NCBI RefSeq assembly: GCF_901709675.1 | Contig: NC_051088.1 | Location: forward strand, 12,441,693 to 12,505,692 | Direction: 5' to 3' | Source: Syngnathus acus | Taxonomy: Eukaryota; Chordata; Actinopteri; Syngnathiformes; Syngnathidae | DNA: 64,000 nt | In this document: positions 44,359 to 60,150 of the stretch, one piece after another | Numbering within the stretch: position 1 is the stretch's first letter | Layout: every line of letters starts with the position of its first letter | Made by a program: the position numbers and the translations under genes | The notes under the pieces: model-generated | The model's database searches: none | What the model was told of the DNA's origin: nothing | What the model saw: only the letters and a program-made list of their open reading frames with translations

Positions 44359-46146
44359 CTGGAAGAGAAACAAACAAAGATGATTTTGTAAGATTTAAAC
44401 ATTTGTTGGTTGCATCGAAACAACGCCATACGTGGCATGCAGCCACGCAGCTGGGTGGAACCTTTCTTATCTTTGGGCACAGCACGCCTGGAAGTGCTAT
44501 TTTGTTGTCTAAGTCACGGGAAACTAGATACAACGGGAAAGCTACGCAACAGTCCTAATATTGCATAACCCAATACATCGGCATACACAAAATTAATAAT
44601 ACGTTTGATGTCAGGGGTTACTAGAATGGACCACACTGAGAGAAACAAGGGGGGGAAGGGGGGCAAAGGTTTTTCATTCAAGCCATCCATGTATTTTATC
44701 AAGACTAATATGCGTTGCGCTAATTTAGCATGTCTGCCCTTAGATTGCTGAATTAAAGTAATTTTATCTTTTTTATCACATTTTTGTGACTTTATTATAG
44801 ATAATACAATAAATATATTAATGTTAAAAAACAGCATTTTTGTTTCATAAATAAAATGAAAAAAAATATTGGATAAGACAGTTTTTTAGAATGATTGGTA
44901 AATTAATTATAATTTACTTGCCAATAAATAATTCATTATTGACTTAAGTATTATTATTATCCACACTATTTTTCATTTAGTCATGTCATGGTCATATATA
45001 TTTATAGAAATGTATAAGTGTACCTAATAAAAAGGCTGCAGATTTAATACAAAGAGTTGAAGGTCAACCTTGCTAAATGAGAGTAAATTATTCCTGGTGT
45101 TTGTGCAGCAATCCAATAACACATTTTGTAAGCTTCACGTCACGTGTTCAAAAATTCTAAATCTGGCGACCTGCATGCCGCTCAGAACATTGGTGAGACA
45201 AGTTCATGCTTGAACTCAGGATTGTTGAGACTCTTTATTTGTCCCCAAATCTCTCTCACACGCACACACAATCCTAAAGCAGACATTTTCTGATCTATGT
45301 GTAACACTTCAGCTATGAGAATTTCTAATAAAAAAAAGGAAAATAGCAGCATACCAAGTACGGTTGTGTTCTTCAGACGGCTTCCTCTTTTGTGAAACAT
45401 GAAGCCTGCACGGCATGACGGGCGCTTTCCTGTGGGTGGGACTTCTTGCGACTTGCTGAATCTACACAAAAAGACATGCCACAGCTTTGCTCCACGGAAA
45501 GTGGGTGTCACTTTTCCCTATAATTACATTCAGTGGGGTAATTCCTAATCAAGTGTATTCAATTGTACACTATAAAATGCTTATAGAACATGTTTATTTG
45601 AAAGAGACGTAATCATCAACTGAATGTCGCACATAAAAAAACAATAATGCATACTGGTTAAAAAAAACAATCAAACCAAATAAGTGAATTAGTTCGATAT
45701 TGTTTGTTATGTTAAAAATAAAACTAAGGACTTGGGTTTTGAAACTGAGGTTACAGTTCAAGTCCTGCTGTGTACAAAAAAAGAACAATAACTATAGTTG
45801 CGTGTCACCTTGCTGGCCACCCATTGAGCAAGGCACCAAATTTCCTTTTGAGGTATTGTAACTAGGACAATACATAAAATACATTATACAGACGTATATC
45901 TATATACATACATTTTAAAACACAACTTGTATTAAAACAACAATATTTGAAGCACCACAATTTATTAGCTGCCACTTCCCTCATACCACTGTTTCTCTTT
46001 TAATGACATTTAAACCCATTTTAGACATCCAAGTCCAATATTAACTGGGTTGGCAGTGAATGACATTTAAACCCAGATTAGAAAGTATTTTTCCAAAAGT
46101 AAATTCTTGTTCTCATTCTGTTTCCTTGTTGAACACAGGAAAGAGC
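44359..46146. other. dnase1l1 5' region and slc46a2-like 3' UTR
   Basis: A possible non-coding first exon of dnase1l1 ends at a GTATGC donor after 45355. The rest is AT-rich. TTTATT at 45961-45966 gives AATAAA on the minus strand, about 180 bases past the slc46a2-like stop. Confidence 0.45.
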
Positions 46147-49106
46147 CTACTTGGAAATAAGTTTGTTGTCACTGGGTTCTTTCATCTCGAGTAAAAGGTC
46201 ACACTGACCGGCCTCTTCATCTGTAATAACCTGGTAGGTGCGCCCGACAGACAGTCCGCTGTCAAATATTCTGGAAGGAAAGATGTAGAAAAGAGTTATA
46301 AGCTACTGCCTTTAAAGAAGACACAAGCTTGTTGACTTTAGTCCTTAAAATATTGTTCTGGAAATAGTCAGGTGTGTCTTGTGCAAACATTCGATTGTGA
46401 TACTGTCACTCGTGCTCACTGCAGATTGTTACCAATGTCACTAACACTTGTTTTAGGCCGGGTAGCTACAGTATTTCTGTCATCGACAGCTGCTGCTTTC
46501 CTTGATCCACCTGTTTAACGTCAGCTACTCAGTAGGGCGGTGAATTCTTTCTACTTCGGGACATTCCAAATGTTTGTACGATACTGGGCATGGCCAAAGA
46601 TTGTGCAATGGTCCTTATTAATCATCTCTCAACTCGGCAAATAGACAGACAGCCCAGTGTCAAACTCAAGGCCCGGGGGCCAGACATGGCCCACCACATA
46701 ATTTTATGTGGCCTGCAAAGACAAATTATACATCGACTTCATGTGTCAATACTAAATTAAAAATTGAGTTCAAGTTATTGCCATCAATTTCTATTTCCAT
46801 TCATTTTAAAAATAATTGAACAGTTTTTACTACTCTGATTTTAAAGCTAATTATTCATCAGTTTGTTGTGTAGCCTATACTATATACAATATAAGGCTTT
46901 GACAGTCATAATGGCCCTTCGAAGGAAACTATGACTATGATGCGGCCCGCGACAATAATTAGTTTGACACCCCTGGTGTATGCATGCAGGCTACCTTATG
47001 GGTATGATGGCCACAATGGAGATCAAGCTGGAAAGTATCAGGACAAAGCCAGGAAACCAAGTCAAAGTCTCTTGGTAAATCTTGGCGTAGAGTAGGTTAG
47101 TTCCCGCACTGGACATTTTTAAAGACAGCTGCAGTGAGATGAGGACTTTACCTGGGAATGAGAGGAGACATGGTGAAAGGAGTACTGTTTTTGAATAAAT
47201 ATTACATTATCATTCAACGATTCACTTGGGGAATCAGATTACGTCGGAGAACTCGCACAGCAATCACACTCCCATTCCCACCTATGGACAATTTTGCGCA
47301 AAACAGAGTACCTGAATAAAACCCACTCCAGGTGACAAATAACTTACTGTATGAAGAACTATGCACTTGTTGAGACAGTAGAGAACAGATCAACGGAACT
47401 GGCATCAGGGAGAAGAGTGCCAGTGCCCGGGCTAGAGAGAAAGTCCTGGTGTTAATCTTTGGATCACAACCTTTGAAAGTACACCAGTTATTGTTGCATA
47501 AGATGGAGAAAAAAAAAAATATCAATAAGATGTGTGGTTTTATTGGTGGAGTAATCATGGTCCCAAATAACTTACCAATGAAGAACATGTATGCAGTGGT
47601 GGCAAAAGCCATGGGAAGCATGCTGGCGGCATTGGAGAGCAATCCGATAGTGATCAGAGAGCTATCGCTGAGCCACCTTGATAAAATTATGGAACTCAGA
47701 AAGCTTGAGAGTGTAATGAGGAAGCCAGAGGCATTCCCGTAGCTCATCTGAAGGAAGCCAGATGGGTACAAGTTTGAGCAGTATAAACAATACCAATAAT
47801 CGGGTTCAATCTGACCATTCTTTAGAAAGTTAGCATATTCCTGACTGTCTCAGAAAGATAATCAGGACAACACACCTCAGACAGAAAAATAGAACAATCT
47901 AAGAAGCATGTTCTTGAAATGTTTGAGGCAGCACATTCTAGTTTTCAATGTAATTGTGAATTTAACTCCATACATGTGCTTGCTATATGCATTTGAAATG
48001 ATTTCATTTTGAGCACAAACATAAAAGATGCGGGAGTAAGGAAGTAATTCAAAATGGACTCACCTGGGTTACGTTCCAGTGAAGAGGCTCCATTAATTGA
48101 AATACAACCAGAATATTTCTGGTTGAAGAATCTACAGCATTGTAGAGGAGTCCTGACACCCACAGCAGCGCTAGGTTTACGACTTTGTGCGAACGGTCAC
48201 GTGCGGTGTCGTCGCTGGCTTTATTCGAGGTCCTATTATCACACAATGCTCCTACCTGCATGGAATTGTCTCATTTTATGGTCCATCATGCAATGATTGT
48301 AATTATGCACAAAAGATAAAGCAGTAATACAATCCCAATTTATACGAGCAGTTCAAACAAATTTGTGTCATTAACTGAAACCGAATGCCGTCATGCTGTC
48401 CAAAGTGAAATTTCCTTCATGTTGTTTTAAGGCCAATGAATGAAAGTTAAAACCAAAGACCACTTGCCTGAAGGAAGAATATCACATAGAGCATGCTGGA
48501 CGCATGAAGCAGAAAACACAGCAGCAAGGTGACAACGCCCGGTCTCAGGGTTGGACTGGAGAAATTATACAAATGTCCTGCCGTCATGCAACCCACAACA
48601 CCAGATAGTCCACTGAGAAGCTCTGCTCTCATCAAGAGTTTGGATCGATCCTCCCCCGTGGAGCTAAGAGACAACAGAGTCATGATGCCACTCCAGAAAA
48701 CAGCGGAGCCCCCACACAGTCCAGTGATGATCACCTCCATCCACAAAATTTGGAGAGGCCAGTCCAACATCAGCATGAGTAACACCACAAGCCGGGATAG
48801 CATGAGGCCCAGCAGTGGGAATGTAATCAGGCTTTTCCTCCAGCCCATGTCCCCAAGCCATGCCAGAAAAAGGCCTGGAAGGATGGGAACCAGTTGACTC
48901 AAGACTCTGTACGTCATGAAGAAGTTGGACACAGAGACCTGCCAACTTTCTTCCAAACAGGATCGGTTGGTAACCGATTGGCTTGTTGCGTTAACGTATC
49001 GTTCCTTCACTACCATCGGTAAAACAGTCAAGAAGAACGCGTTCCCCAACTGAACGGCCGTTGCTACGAGCTGAATGCTCCATACTAATGTGCGATCCCT
49101 GTGCAT
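46147..49106 (-). CDS. slc46a2: SLC46A2-like transporter (thymic stromal cotransporter homologue), six exons
   Basis: Major facilitator superfamily membrane transporter of the SLC46 family, which also contains the folate carrier SLC46A1. Exons: 49106-48468, 48255-48064, 47747-47576, 47431-47348, 47151-46995 and 46270-46147. They total 1368 nt = 455 residues plus TAG, with every junction in phase. Exon 1 carries the first six membrane spans, with LFLAWLGDMGWRKSL (the MFS loop 2-3 motif), LSRLVVLLMLMLDWP and AVFWSGIMTLLSLSS. The FWSGxM and LDWP motifs are those I recall in SLC46A2, not A1 or A3. Later exons carry LLYNAVDSSTRNILVVF, ARALALFSLMPVPLI and the last span LILSSLISIVAIIP. The first intron begins with GC (CAG/GCAAGT). 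Paralogue choice is the main uncertainty. Confidence 0.85.
46655..46975 (-). mobile_element. hAT MITE of the GTGTCAAACTC type, copy 1
   Basis: The ends CAGTGTCAAACTCAAGGCCC and AATTAGTTTGACACCCCTG are inverted. The interior 'tgacagtcataatggcccttcgaaggaaactatgactatgatgcgg' style segment is the reverse complement of copy 2 at 60151. It lies in the last slc46a2-like intron. Confidence 0.82.
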
Positions 49107-50537
49107 ATCTGTGACTGAATGAGATACGTGGTGTGAAATTCAGCTATGTCAAGGTTTGTGTAAAGTAAGATCCGCCTGTCATGTTCCAACTCTGGTTTCA
49201 TACGCTGGTGGCATAGCATATCAATCTTTTCTCTGCTTGAACAAACATTCACATACCATTAGTAAGCACTTAGGGTAAGCACAAATGCTTAAATTTTTTT
49301 TAGGTATCTGTATTTATTTTGGTATGTAAGTTATCATTACTGTTTTGACCAGACTTGCTGAAATGGGAAACGGGTTGAAGCAATTCTACTGTATTACAGT
49401 ATTGTTCTGTATTTTACTGTACCATTTATTTTTCTGAGGACTTTTTATTCCACTAGCTACATTTGAAAATGGACATCTGTACTCTCTACTCCTTCGTCAA
49501 GTATAGGGTTGTTGTATCAACACGACAACAATGACATTAAGGAACGTGATACAAGGGAAAATAAGAACTGCCGCAGGTTCTTAGAAGCAAGACATTCCTA
49601 ATTCATGGCCTTAAGATAACTGCGTGATGTTGTTTGACATACATGTCCCTTCACAGCCATTATAACAATTAAATTCCTTTTTAACATGTGACATGTTATT
49701 ACAAGATGCACTTTTATGCATACAGTCACTGCACGGACGATCGATCATACAGATAGCATATACTGTACAGTAAAGGCAGACAGACGTATGCTTGAAAAAA
49801 CATTTGCACAAACCAGTTTGCAAGAGGCAATACAAATAAATTACACAAACATTTCCATGTAAAACTTATGATATATTCAATTTATCAAAATCAAGAGGTA
49901 ATAGCAGCCGGAATACTGTAAGTGGGTCGTTATTGTTAAAAACAAAGGGGGAGGGGATAATTGTACTCCAATGTTGCACATTACCAGTCATTATTTTATT
50001 CTCCTATATTTTCCTATAATCAAAATGTAAGGGCAAGACCTTATAGTTCATAAAATTGATTACCAATGTAAATTTTGTAACAATTCTTTATGAAGGATCA
50101 CGCTTATGTTTAATTTTCTTTTCAATGGGATTCAGGTTAAACTTGTGCACTGTAACTCACCCCCAAAACAAGGTGTGCAGCAGTTTTGAGTTATGGAATA
50201 TTTGGATTAGTATTTTAGTCAAAACTTCCCAGAAGAGATGTGAAATATATTTGTTACTAACACCAACCTCATGTCCATGAAAGTCCTGTTTTGCTTAAAA
50301 CAAGACAATCTGCTTTCATAAAGGACTAAGGAGTACTAAACCTTGAGGTGCCTGAAATCTGAATATATTGTTTTTACAATTCGCCTTAATACATAAAAGC
50401 TTCCTATTTTGTTTGCCATAAGTGCCTGACTTATTCCGAAACAATGTCCCAATCATTTTTCCATGTACAAAACACATAACCTGTATTTGTGACCCAATAA
50501 ATGAGTAATCTTGACACGTATTGTATTGAAAGCCATT
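49107..50537. other. Spacer between slc46a2-like gene and rpl10
   Basis: The spacer is AT-rich. It should contain the slc46a2-like promoter and 5' UTR. I see no further gene. Confidence 0.5.
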
Positions 50538-50543
50538 TTTATT
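50538..50543 (-). terminator. rpl10 polyadenylation signal
   Basis: AATAAA on the minus strand lies about 30 bases past the rpl10 stop codon. This gives a very short 3' UTR, as is usual for ribosomal protein genes. Confidence 0.85.
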
Positions 50544-50573
50544 GGTTGTAGTCAATGAGAGGCTACAGACACT

Positions 50574-53304
<2,731 letters not shown>

Positions 53305-53435
53305 GGTTGCAATCTGAAAAATACCAAACGATTAAGTGTTATACGCTTGGTGTTTGTTGCTGTGCTATGAAAAGTACCGATTTTTATCCAATATGCTCAA
53401 GAGTCAAAGAAAATGCGAGGCGAACACGCACTCAC

Positions 53436-53480
53436 CGAATGGAGGAAAGGAAGTTGAAGCGACTTCCGCTTCGTCATATG
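53436..53480 (-). promoter_or_regulatory. rpl10 core promoter, TOP start and non-coding exon 1
   Basis: On the minus strand, GCGGAAGTCG (ETS-like) is followed by CTTCCTTTCCTCC, a terminal oligopyrimidine start typical of ribosomal protein mRNAs, and then the donor G/GTGAGT after 53436. The acceptor TTTTTCAG lies just before the ATG exon. The start site at about 53453 is inferred from the TOP motif. Confidence 0.75.
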
Positions 53481-53636
53481 CGCGAAAAATTTGCCGATAA
53501 ATGTTCTTCATTTTTTAATAATGTCTGACACAAAAACGTCATTTCGGAACTCAATTTGATTTGAACGTTTGATTCATGTTTTTTTTTTAAATCTTCAGCG
53601 GTAAATAAATAAGCGTGTTGTCTTGCTTCAAAGGAA

Positions 53637-53653
53637 CTCTGGGAAATGTAGTT
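53637..53653 (+). promoter_or_regulatory. Candidate ZNF143/Staf site
   Basis: CTCTGGGAAATGTAGTTT is close to the reverse of the ACTACAATTCCCAGA core bound by ZNF143/Staf. It lies about 190 bases upstream of the rpl10 start. It could serve rpl10 or a divergent transcript. Confidence 0.5.
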
Positions 53654-54069
53654 TATGAAAGCAAGGGCGGTAGTTGAATTTTTTTGTGGTTGTTAAAAAA
53701 AAAAGATAGTTTTTGGTGCATTTTATTTTCAAGTTGATGTGATTTCGTTTCCGACATTGATCACAATTCTTGATTACAATTCTAGCTCTAGTTGGAAACA
53801 GTACCCTGGTTGAAAAGCAGAGCCCAAGTTAAAAACTCTGGTTGAAAACCCTAGCCCTAATTGAAACATATTTCTTGATAAGAACCAGCAAATGGTGGGT
53901 TCGCATTTTTCTTTTAGTTTTTGTCACTTTCTTGCACTAAAAACTGACATTGGGGGGAGTCAGCACAACAAAAATGAAATCAGCACCCGAAAACATTCCC
54001 TATAGTATTCAAGAGTTGGTTCAGGCTGGAGTAAAGTGCTCAGTCCCTATGACATTATATATATGAAGT

Positions 54070-54142
54070 TGACCATGAAGGTACTCAAATACTTGAACTT
54101 CTGATCCAAAGTCAGACGCCTTATCCATTAGGCCACATAGCC
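54070..54142 (-). pseudogene. tRNA-Arg-like relic with altered anticodon
   Basis: The minus-strand sequence has TGGCCTAATGGATAAGGCGT and CTGACTTTGGATCAG, matching vertebrate tRNA-Arg(TCG) except that the anticodon reads TTG. The acceptor stem pairs fully if two G-U pairs are allowed. The T-loop is TTTGAGT instead of TTCGAGT and the T-stem has mismatches, so it is probably a dead gene or a tRNA-derived repeat head. Confidence 0.65.
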
Positions 54143-54284
54143 AAATAATAACAGGGCAATGATTTCTGATGATTGGAGCCTTTAGAGGCAAGTGAAGCTC
54201 AGTTGCTGCAGACATAAATGAAGGCTGTTGCAGTGTCGATTTATCAATTTTACAGTAAAATAGAATTGTAATACAATTAACATG

Positions 54285-54425
54285 TAACTTTAGCGCAGTA
54301 GACAGCGAATCATATTCTGAAGGTCGTGAGTATGATCCGCACTGTTTACAGGGAGTTTGCATGGCTTTTCTCCGGATACTCGAGGATTAAAGGCTTTTTT
54401 GGGGGTTGGATGGGTGAATGGATGA
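54285..54425 (+). repeat. Degraded piece of the SINE-like family
   Basis: It shows 'tagcgcagtagacagcgaatc', 'gggagtttgcatggcttttctccggatactc' and a GGATGGGTGAATGGATG end, corresponding to parts of the copy at 33487-33830. Confidence 0.5.
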
Positions 54426-55323
54426 AAAATGATAGAACTTTTTCTGTAATGTTTTTCAACTTCTCCATATTCAAATGACCAGCAGGAGGCAGTATTGTAC
54501 CGTGGTATGTGAATACGTTTTTCTTTTCTTTTTTTCTTTTGCCCCACGCTGAGAAACACTGATGTCATTTTGGAACCCTTGTTAATACAAAACATCAGAA
54601 GGAATGCAAGCAATCACAAATCTGAAATCTGCAATGAAATTACTCTACCAAACACAAATTGCTATTTCATGGAGACATAAGGATTGACCATAAGGAATTA
54701 TCCTCAGGAATTATGATTGTCCAGATGTCACTTTGTTTGCTATTGAATTAGTGTGTGGAGCTTCTGCACATACCTGCTAATGCTCTGTAGTTGGCTAGTA
54801 AACACAAAGTAAATCAACGTTCCCTGTGGAAGAACTTTAGAACTGGATCAGTGAGTCACAGCACTTCTTTTAATCTCCATCATGGCAGCCATTGAACTTT
54901 GACTGGAATTCCTGTGAAGTCTCATGTGAAGGTCATATATAAACTTTGGCACACAGCCATATCTTGTTTAATCCTGTTTTGTCTGAAACACTTCAGACTT
55001 CACTATCTGAAGGGAAAGGATGACCTGAAGCATTCAAGGTAGCAAACCCACTTTTGTTTTACCCCAGTGAACGCTTGTTTCTGGTGACCTGCAGTGATGG
55101 GGAAACACACAGACACACACATCAGGGTGTGGCTGATAACACTTCATGTGAAAACGGAAATGTGTGCAGTTCGTGTGATCCTTCCTGGGGTGTGTTTTAT
55201 TTGCAGGGGAACAATGTGAGCAGAGGGGTCAAGGTCAATTCTAGCTTACAAATGGAAGGAAAATAAATTCTGTGTGTGTGTGTCTGCATGTGTGGTTGTG
55301 TGTGTGTAGAGGAGTGGCAACTA

Positions 55324-55378
55324 TGATGTCATTTATAGTCGACAACAAGTGGCAAAATGGCCGCCCCATGAGATGGAT
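55324..55378 (+). mobile_element. Hairpin MITE family H, right-arm fragment
   Basis: It contains GTGGCAAAATGGCCGCCCCATGAGATGGATA, the right arm of the elements at 8.7 and 16.6 kb. The left arm is missing. Confidence 0.7.
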
Positions 55379-57049
55379 ATTATCGGGTGGATTTTCAGAT
55401 GGGTCCACAATTCTGTGCTACACCCCAGGAGAATTCTAAAGGGGCTGGCATCCCCTTTCCTGAACACCATGTTTAGAAAATAAAACAGGCTCAAGATGTC
55501 TTCAGGCCTGCAGTCACAGGGAGATCAGAACAGAACAGTAGAAACAGATTGGGTAATTGCTTGTACGACACATTTGAGAATATGTTGGGAAATGTGTTGT
55601 TCCCTAATGCCAGTGATAACACCAATATGACCACAAAAAAAATATTTTGTATGATTGATGATGGGGATGATTGTTCAAACAAATATTTGTTATTTTGTAA
55701 TCTTGTATTAAGTTACAGATGGTGTCGTGGTGAAGGTTCTTGTTGGATGGGCTTGCATAGACCTGGACTCTCATTTATGTCCCTTGAGGGAAGTAAGGGA
55801 CAGGATCTTGGTGTCAAAAGAAGCCCCTACAAGCTGTTAAAAACAAAACAAACAAAGTCGAGAGACTGCAAACTCAGAGGTACGGCCAGGGAGCTGGTTA
55901 AATACTGAGGAATGGATAAAACACAGTCTTCATTGTAAAACAAAGTTAGCATCAAATTCAGGTCAAGCACAGGTTAGGGCTGTCAATCTTAAACCTGTGG
56001 GGGAGGACAAAAATGGAACATATGGAAGTCATTTGTGTCTTTATTTTTCTGTCACCCATTTGGATGACACTGTTTTTCCCCTCAATAGAAGAAGCGCAAA
56101 TGAACAAGACCCAAGTCAGTAGATGATTTTTTTTTTTTTTAATGCTGAGTAAGCTTTTCTGACACAACTGTGGATACGGAAGTGTGTATTGTATTTTGCC
56201 ATGGAAACCTAATGTCTACGAAAACAGACAAAGTGTCTGACGTATGCGAGTTATATGTCACGACATGTTACCACAGCAAGTGTAGAAATAGTAAAAATAC
56301 CAGTAAATTGCAAATTCCCCAGAAATTCCATAAGTAGGTTGCAATGATGGATTGAGATGCCGAATGTATATTGTACATGCGTACTTGTTATATTGCACAA
56401 ATGACAGACAATGGAATAAGTAACTCTGGCTAATCCTGAATAATAGCCCGCAGATAACGTGCATTTTATCAGTGATGACATCAGAGCTATTTGGACAAGA
56501 TGCTTCTATGATCTTCTGCCAATTCATTGACGTCAAGTTTGTTATGAGCAGGTGATGATGGTTAAGACAAGAATACAAAAAGTGAAAGTCTGGCTCTCAG
56601 CAGATTAAAACTAAAACGACGTGTGGCTAAAATGCTAAATGATACTAAATACACTAAATACAATACCTGACATGTGTTTAGTCCCACCATGTGTGTCCAT
56701 GTCTCCCACTCTGCAGGTCATGTCTCTGCAGGTCTGTGCTGGGCTCAACTGTTTTAGTCATGAGATCATATGATGTCATCCCTCTTCCTGCTGAACCCTG
56801 CATGAGTGCACACAGTGAGACAGAGAGAGAACAACTGACAAGATTTATAGCAATATGGGTTATTGTGTGAGGAACATTTGCGACAACAGTCCATTTTCTC
56901 TCCATGCCTTCATTTTCTATTGTAAGTGAATAGACTGCAAATGTTAACACTAAATTGCTTCCCAATAAATTTTAAGGCTGTCAATTTATGTTTTCTCCAA
57001 TCATGAATAAACAAGCAAGGCCCTCATATACATAGTTGATTATCATCTA

Positions 57050-57319
57050 CCGTATTTTCCGCACTATAAGGCGCACCTTCAATGAATGCCCCATTTTAAA
57101 ATTTTGTCCATATATAAGACGCACCGGATTATAAGGCGCACCTTCAATGAATGGCCCATTTTAAAACTTTGTCCATATATAAGTCCATATATTTGGACAC
57201 GCCTGCTGTAGTGGCTCAATATTGGTCCATATATAAGGCGCACCTGATTATAAGGCGCACTGTCGGCTTTTGAGAAAATTTGAGGTTTTTAGGTGCGCCT
57301 TAAAGTGCCGAAAATACGG
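57050..57319. mobile_element. Pogo-like (TA-flanked) MITE, copy 3
   Basis: The ends CCGTATTTTCCGCACTATAA and TTAAAGTGCCGAAAATACGG are flanked by TA. The interior has two near-identical tandem units around 'ttcaatgaatgccccatttt' and 'gtccatatataag'. It is 270 bp, with no coding capacity. Confidence 0.85.
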
Positions 57320-60150
57320 TATTTGATATTTTCTTTTACTGCACATGGCCAAAAACAACAACAACAACAACAAGAAACCAAATATTGGAAAAACATGTTT
57401 CCAATAGCTGGAAACAGCACAGCTGATTGTGAACTAATGCACCAGTTCCTTTCAATAACAAGGACAAGCCGGTACACTCCCACTGCTGTCCACCATGCAG
57501 AACACAAATCGAGGCGCCGCTTGGGCACTTGCTGCATTCAAACATCATTTTCAGGTTGAGAAGACAAGAATAGGCTGGACTGGCTTTCCTGCACCAGTAT
57601 TACACTATTCATCGCTTTCATACAGGCCACAGCTATTTTTTTTTCAGGTGGCATGATTCAGTATATGGTCGCGCATTCTCAAAGAACATTCCAAACAATA
57701 CAAGTTATGAGAAGGCTAATCTGTGCAGCACAGTGACAGTCAACCCAGTGTGGAAAAGGTTATGAAGGTGCTGAAGAGAGTTGGCAAAACATAAACTAAA
57801 AGCCAAACAGATGATAGAAACTCTTCAAGAAGGTCAGATAGTTCAAACAAAATGATGTTTTTGATGACAATTACGGAAATGTTTAACATTTCGAGTTTGT
57901 TACTGGTTTCTTTGCAGACAAACTCACTCACAGTTCATCACATCCAGACATATTCACTTCTATTAATATTGCATGAGGACTTTATGCCTTCCCCTTCATC
58001 TGAACTTCCAGTGAATCCAGATGCAAGCCAAGACACTTGGTGTCATTTTACATTTTATCACACACTTATATAGCCTGACGAACACAAAGGTCATCTGGAA
58101 ACACACAATGTCACATACATCACTTGAATCACACAAGTGTGGTAATGTTTGTTTGAGGTACAGGTAGCAATTTGTCATCTTGTGTGACCTGACGCACACA
58201 AATGAATAGTCGGCGAGGTCATGATGATGTCATTGTGTCTGAAACATCAGATCTGTCTGTATAGACACGTATGAGCTGTGCCTTAGTGTACACCATTTTG
58301 CAACATGTGTGTTTTCATTGCATGGATTGACACAACAAAGGAAGCGGATTCATTGTAGAAGAATTAGAGATCGAGAGGGAGATCAGTCATTCATAGCTGC
58401 TGTCTGCATCCCTCCGCCCCCTTAAAAGGGCAAAACTACTGGAGCTCATCTCTCCATCTGCGTCTTCATCTTCAGTATTAGCTCCACAGTGAATTTAATA
58501 GTGTATGTTCCTCCCTAAGATCCAAGCTCATAACAAAATAATACCTCGCTGTCACTCTACACAAACCAGGAGCACAAAAACATTTTCCGCAGTGCAATCG
58601 GTATCTCTCTGTTTGTTGACTTCGGCTTCCTCCTCAATTGGTCTTTCGCAGATCCTCTTCTTTTCTTAGTTCAACAAGACCCGACAGGGGCATGCTGGTC
58701 AAGGGGGAATTCAAACTGCTTGCTTGGGGAAAGAGCCAAAGACAAGAAAAATAAGAACACGGGGAGGCGGGGCAGGCTTGGGGGTGGGAGAGGGTGGCTG
58801 GGGCTGCTTGAAATGAATGGCGTAAAAGTGGAAGAAAGACAGGCCGAGAGAGGAAGGGAAAGCTTTCCTTAAAAGGCTGTGTTTGTAGATAGCGAAGGGC
58901 GTCTCAGTGTTTAAATGTGCTTGTGAGTGAACATTCCCAAGCTCTTCTCTAATCTATTTGTTAACAGGTGGGTGTGGGGCATCGAGATCAACACGTTTCA
59001 GAAGCCAGACGATACACAGAGACGATTACTTAAAGGTGTGCATTTTGTTAAGAGAGAGTCTGCGATTGGATTCGTTTGTCGTGTTGTCAGGTCTTCTGCT
59101 GAGGAAACACTTCAGAGATATACAAATGGATAGAATACACACACTTGTTGCTCGAGACACATTTAGGCTATTCCAAACATCAATTCGTCTTGGAAAAGCT
59201 CAGGAATTCTGTCCCTCCCAATTTGTCAACCCTCTCGTCCAATCTGTGTGATTGTCTTAATATGGCCAGGGAGTGGAAAGACACCCATGAGGGAGTCACT
59301 AAAGTAAATGTCCCCAAGATACTCGCCTCTTTTTCCAAACAAGAGTCAAGTGTTTATTTAATCTTTGAAAGGAACTTTCATTATGTGGGATTTTGACAGT
59401 TACTGGAAGGTGATTCAGTTTGGAATACTTTGCGTTCTAGATTTAGGTGCTGCATGTAAAAATTTTGTATTTTTCATTTTCTGTGTGTATATAGTTTAAC
59501 CAAATTTTTGTTTTGTTGCTAAAATCTTAGCATGGTTTAATGCTATACAGTCAAATATATTTCATGCACTCTTAAGAGTAACTGCTGAATCATAAAGAAC
59601 ACAATTTGGGTTTAAATTTGGATGGTACATTCTTCTTGGTTGTTTTGCACAAAAGAACAAATTTTTTTCTCAATTTTGTTGTTGTTGCAAAACAACACCA
59701 GGTTTGGTCATATTGACCGGACTTCCTGGATCGGTCCAATTTTTAACCCAGGGTGTATGCAATACAGAATATCTGTTGCGCAGTTGTACATTTATCAGAA
59801 TTCTATAGAGCTGTTAAAAAATGTGCCTATATTGTTCAACATGAGTGTTTTTGTGCTGCCGCCACCTCTCCTTGTCCTTTCCTTTGTGGTGTAGCAGAGC
59901 TCTCTGACCCAATTAGTAAACAAGAGAATCAACTTTTTTCAGTGATTCACATTGGAGATGTTAATGCAACGTCCATTATCACCCTGTGACTGGCGGATGA
60001 TTGGTCCATGATGTAGTAGTTCACCATTCACCGCAAGTTAGCTGGAATTTGGCATTTACCAGTACTGACTTCATGGGCACACATCACATGCTTCAACAAT
60101 TTTTCCTTGCAACAAATTTGATCCTTAAAAAGTGTATAAATCAACTAAAT
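57320..60150. other. Intergenic DNA, no gene recognised
   Basis: A slightly GC-richer patch at 58400-58960 has CCTCCGCCCCCTTAAAAGG and purine-rich runs and could be regulatory. I cannot show a transcript. Open frames here lack motifs. Confidence 0.4.

Larger units (their letters stand above)
53654..57049. other. Intergenic DNA, no gene recognised
   Basis: Apart from the tRNA relic, SINE fragment and half MITE listed here, I see only AT-rich DNA and short GT tracts (near 55275-55310). A 119-codon plus-strand frame at 55549-55908 has no family motif. Confidence 0.5.

Noticed and set aside
55549-55908. 119-codon plus-strand open frame
   Set aside because: No motif, no upstream promoter or splice evidence, and surrounded by repeats.
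58400-58960. GC-box and TTAAAAG motif considered as a promoter
   Set aside because: No exon with a donor or open frame follows that I can defend, so it is mentioned only in the intergenic entry.
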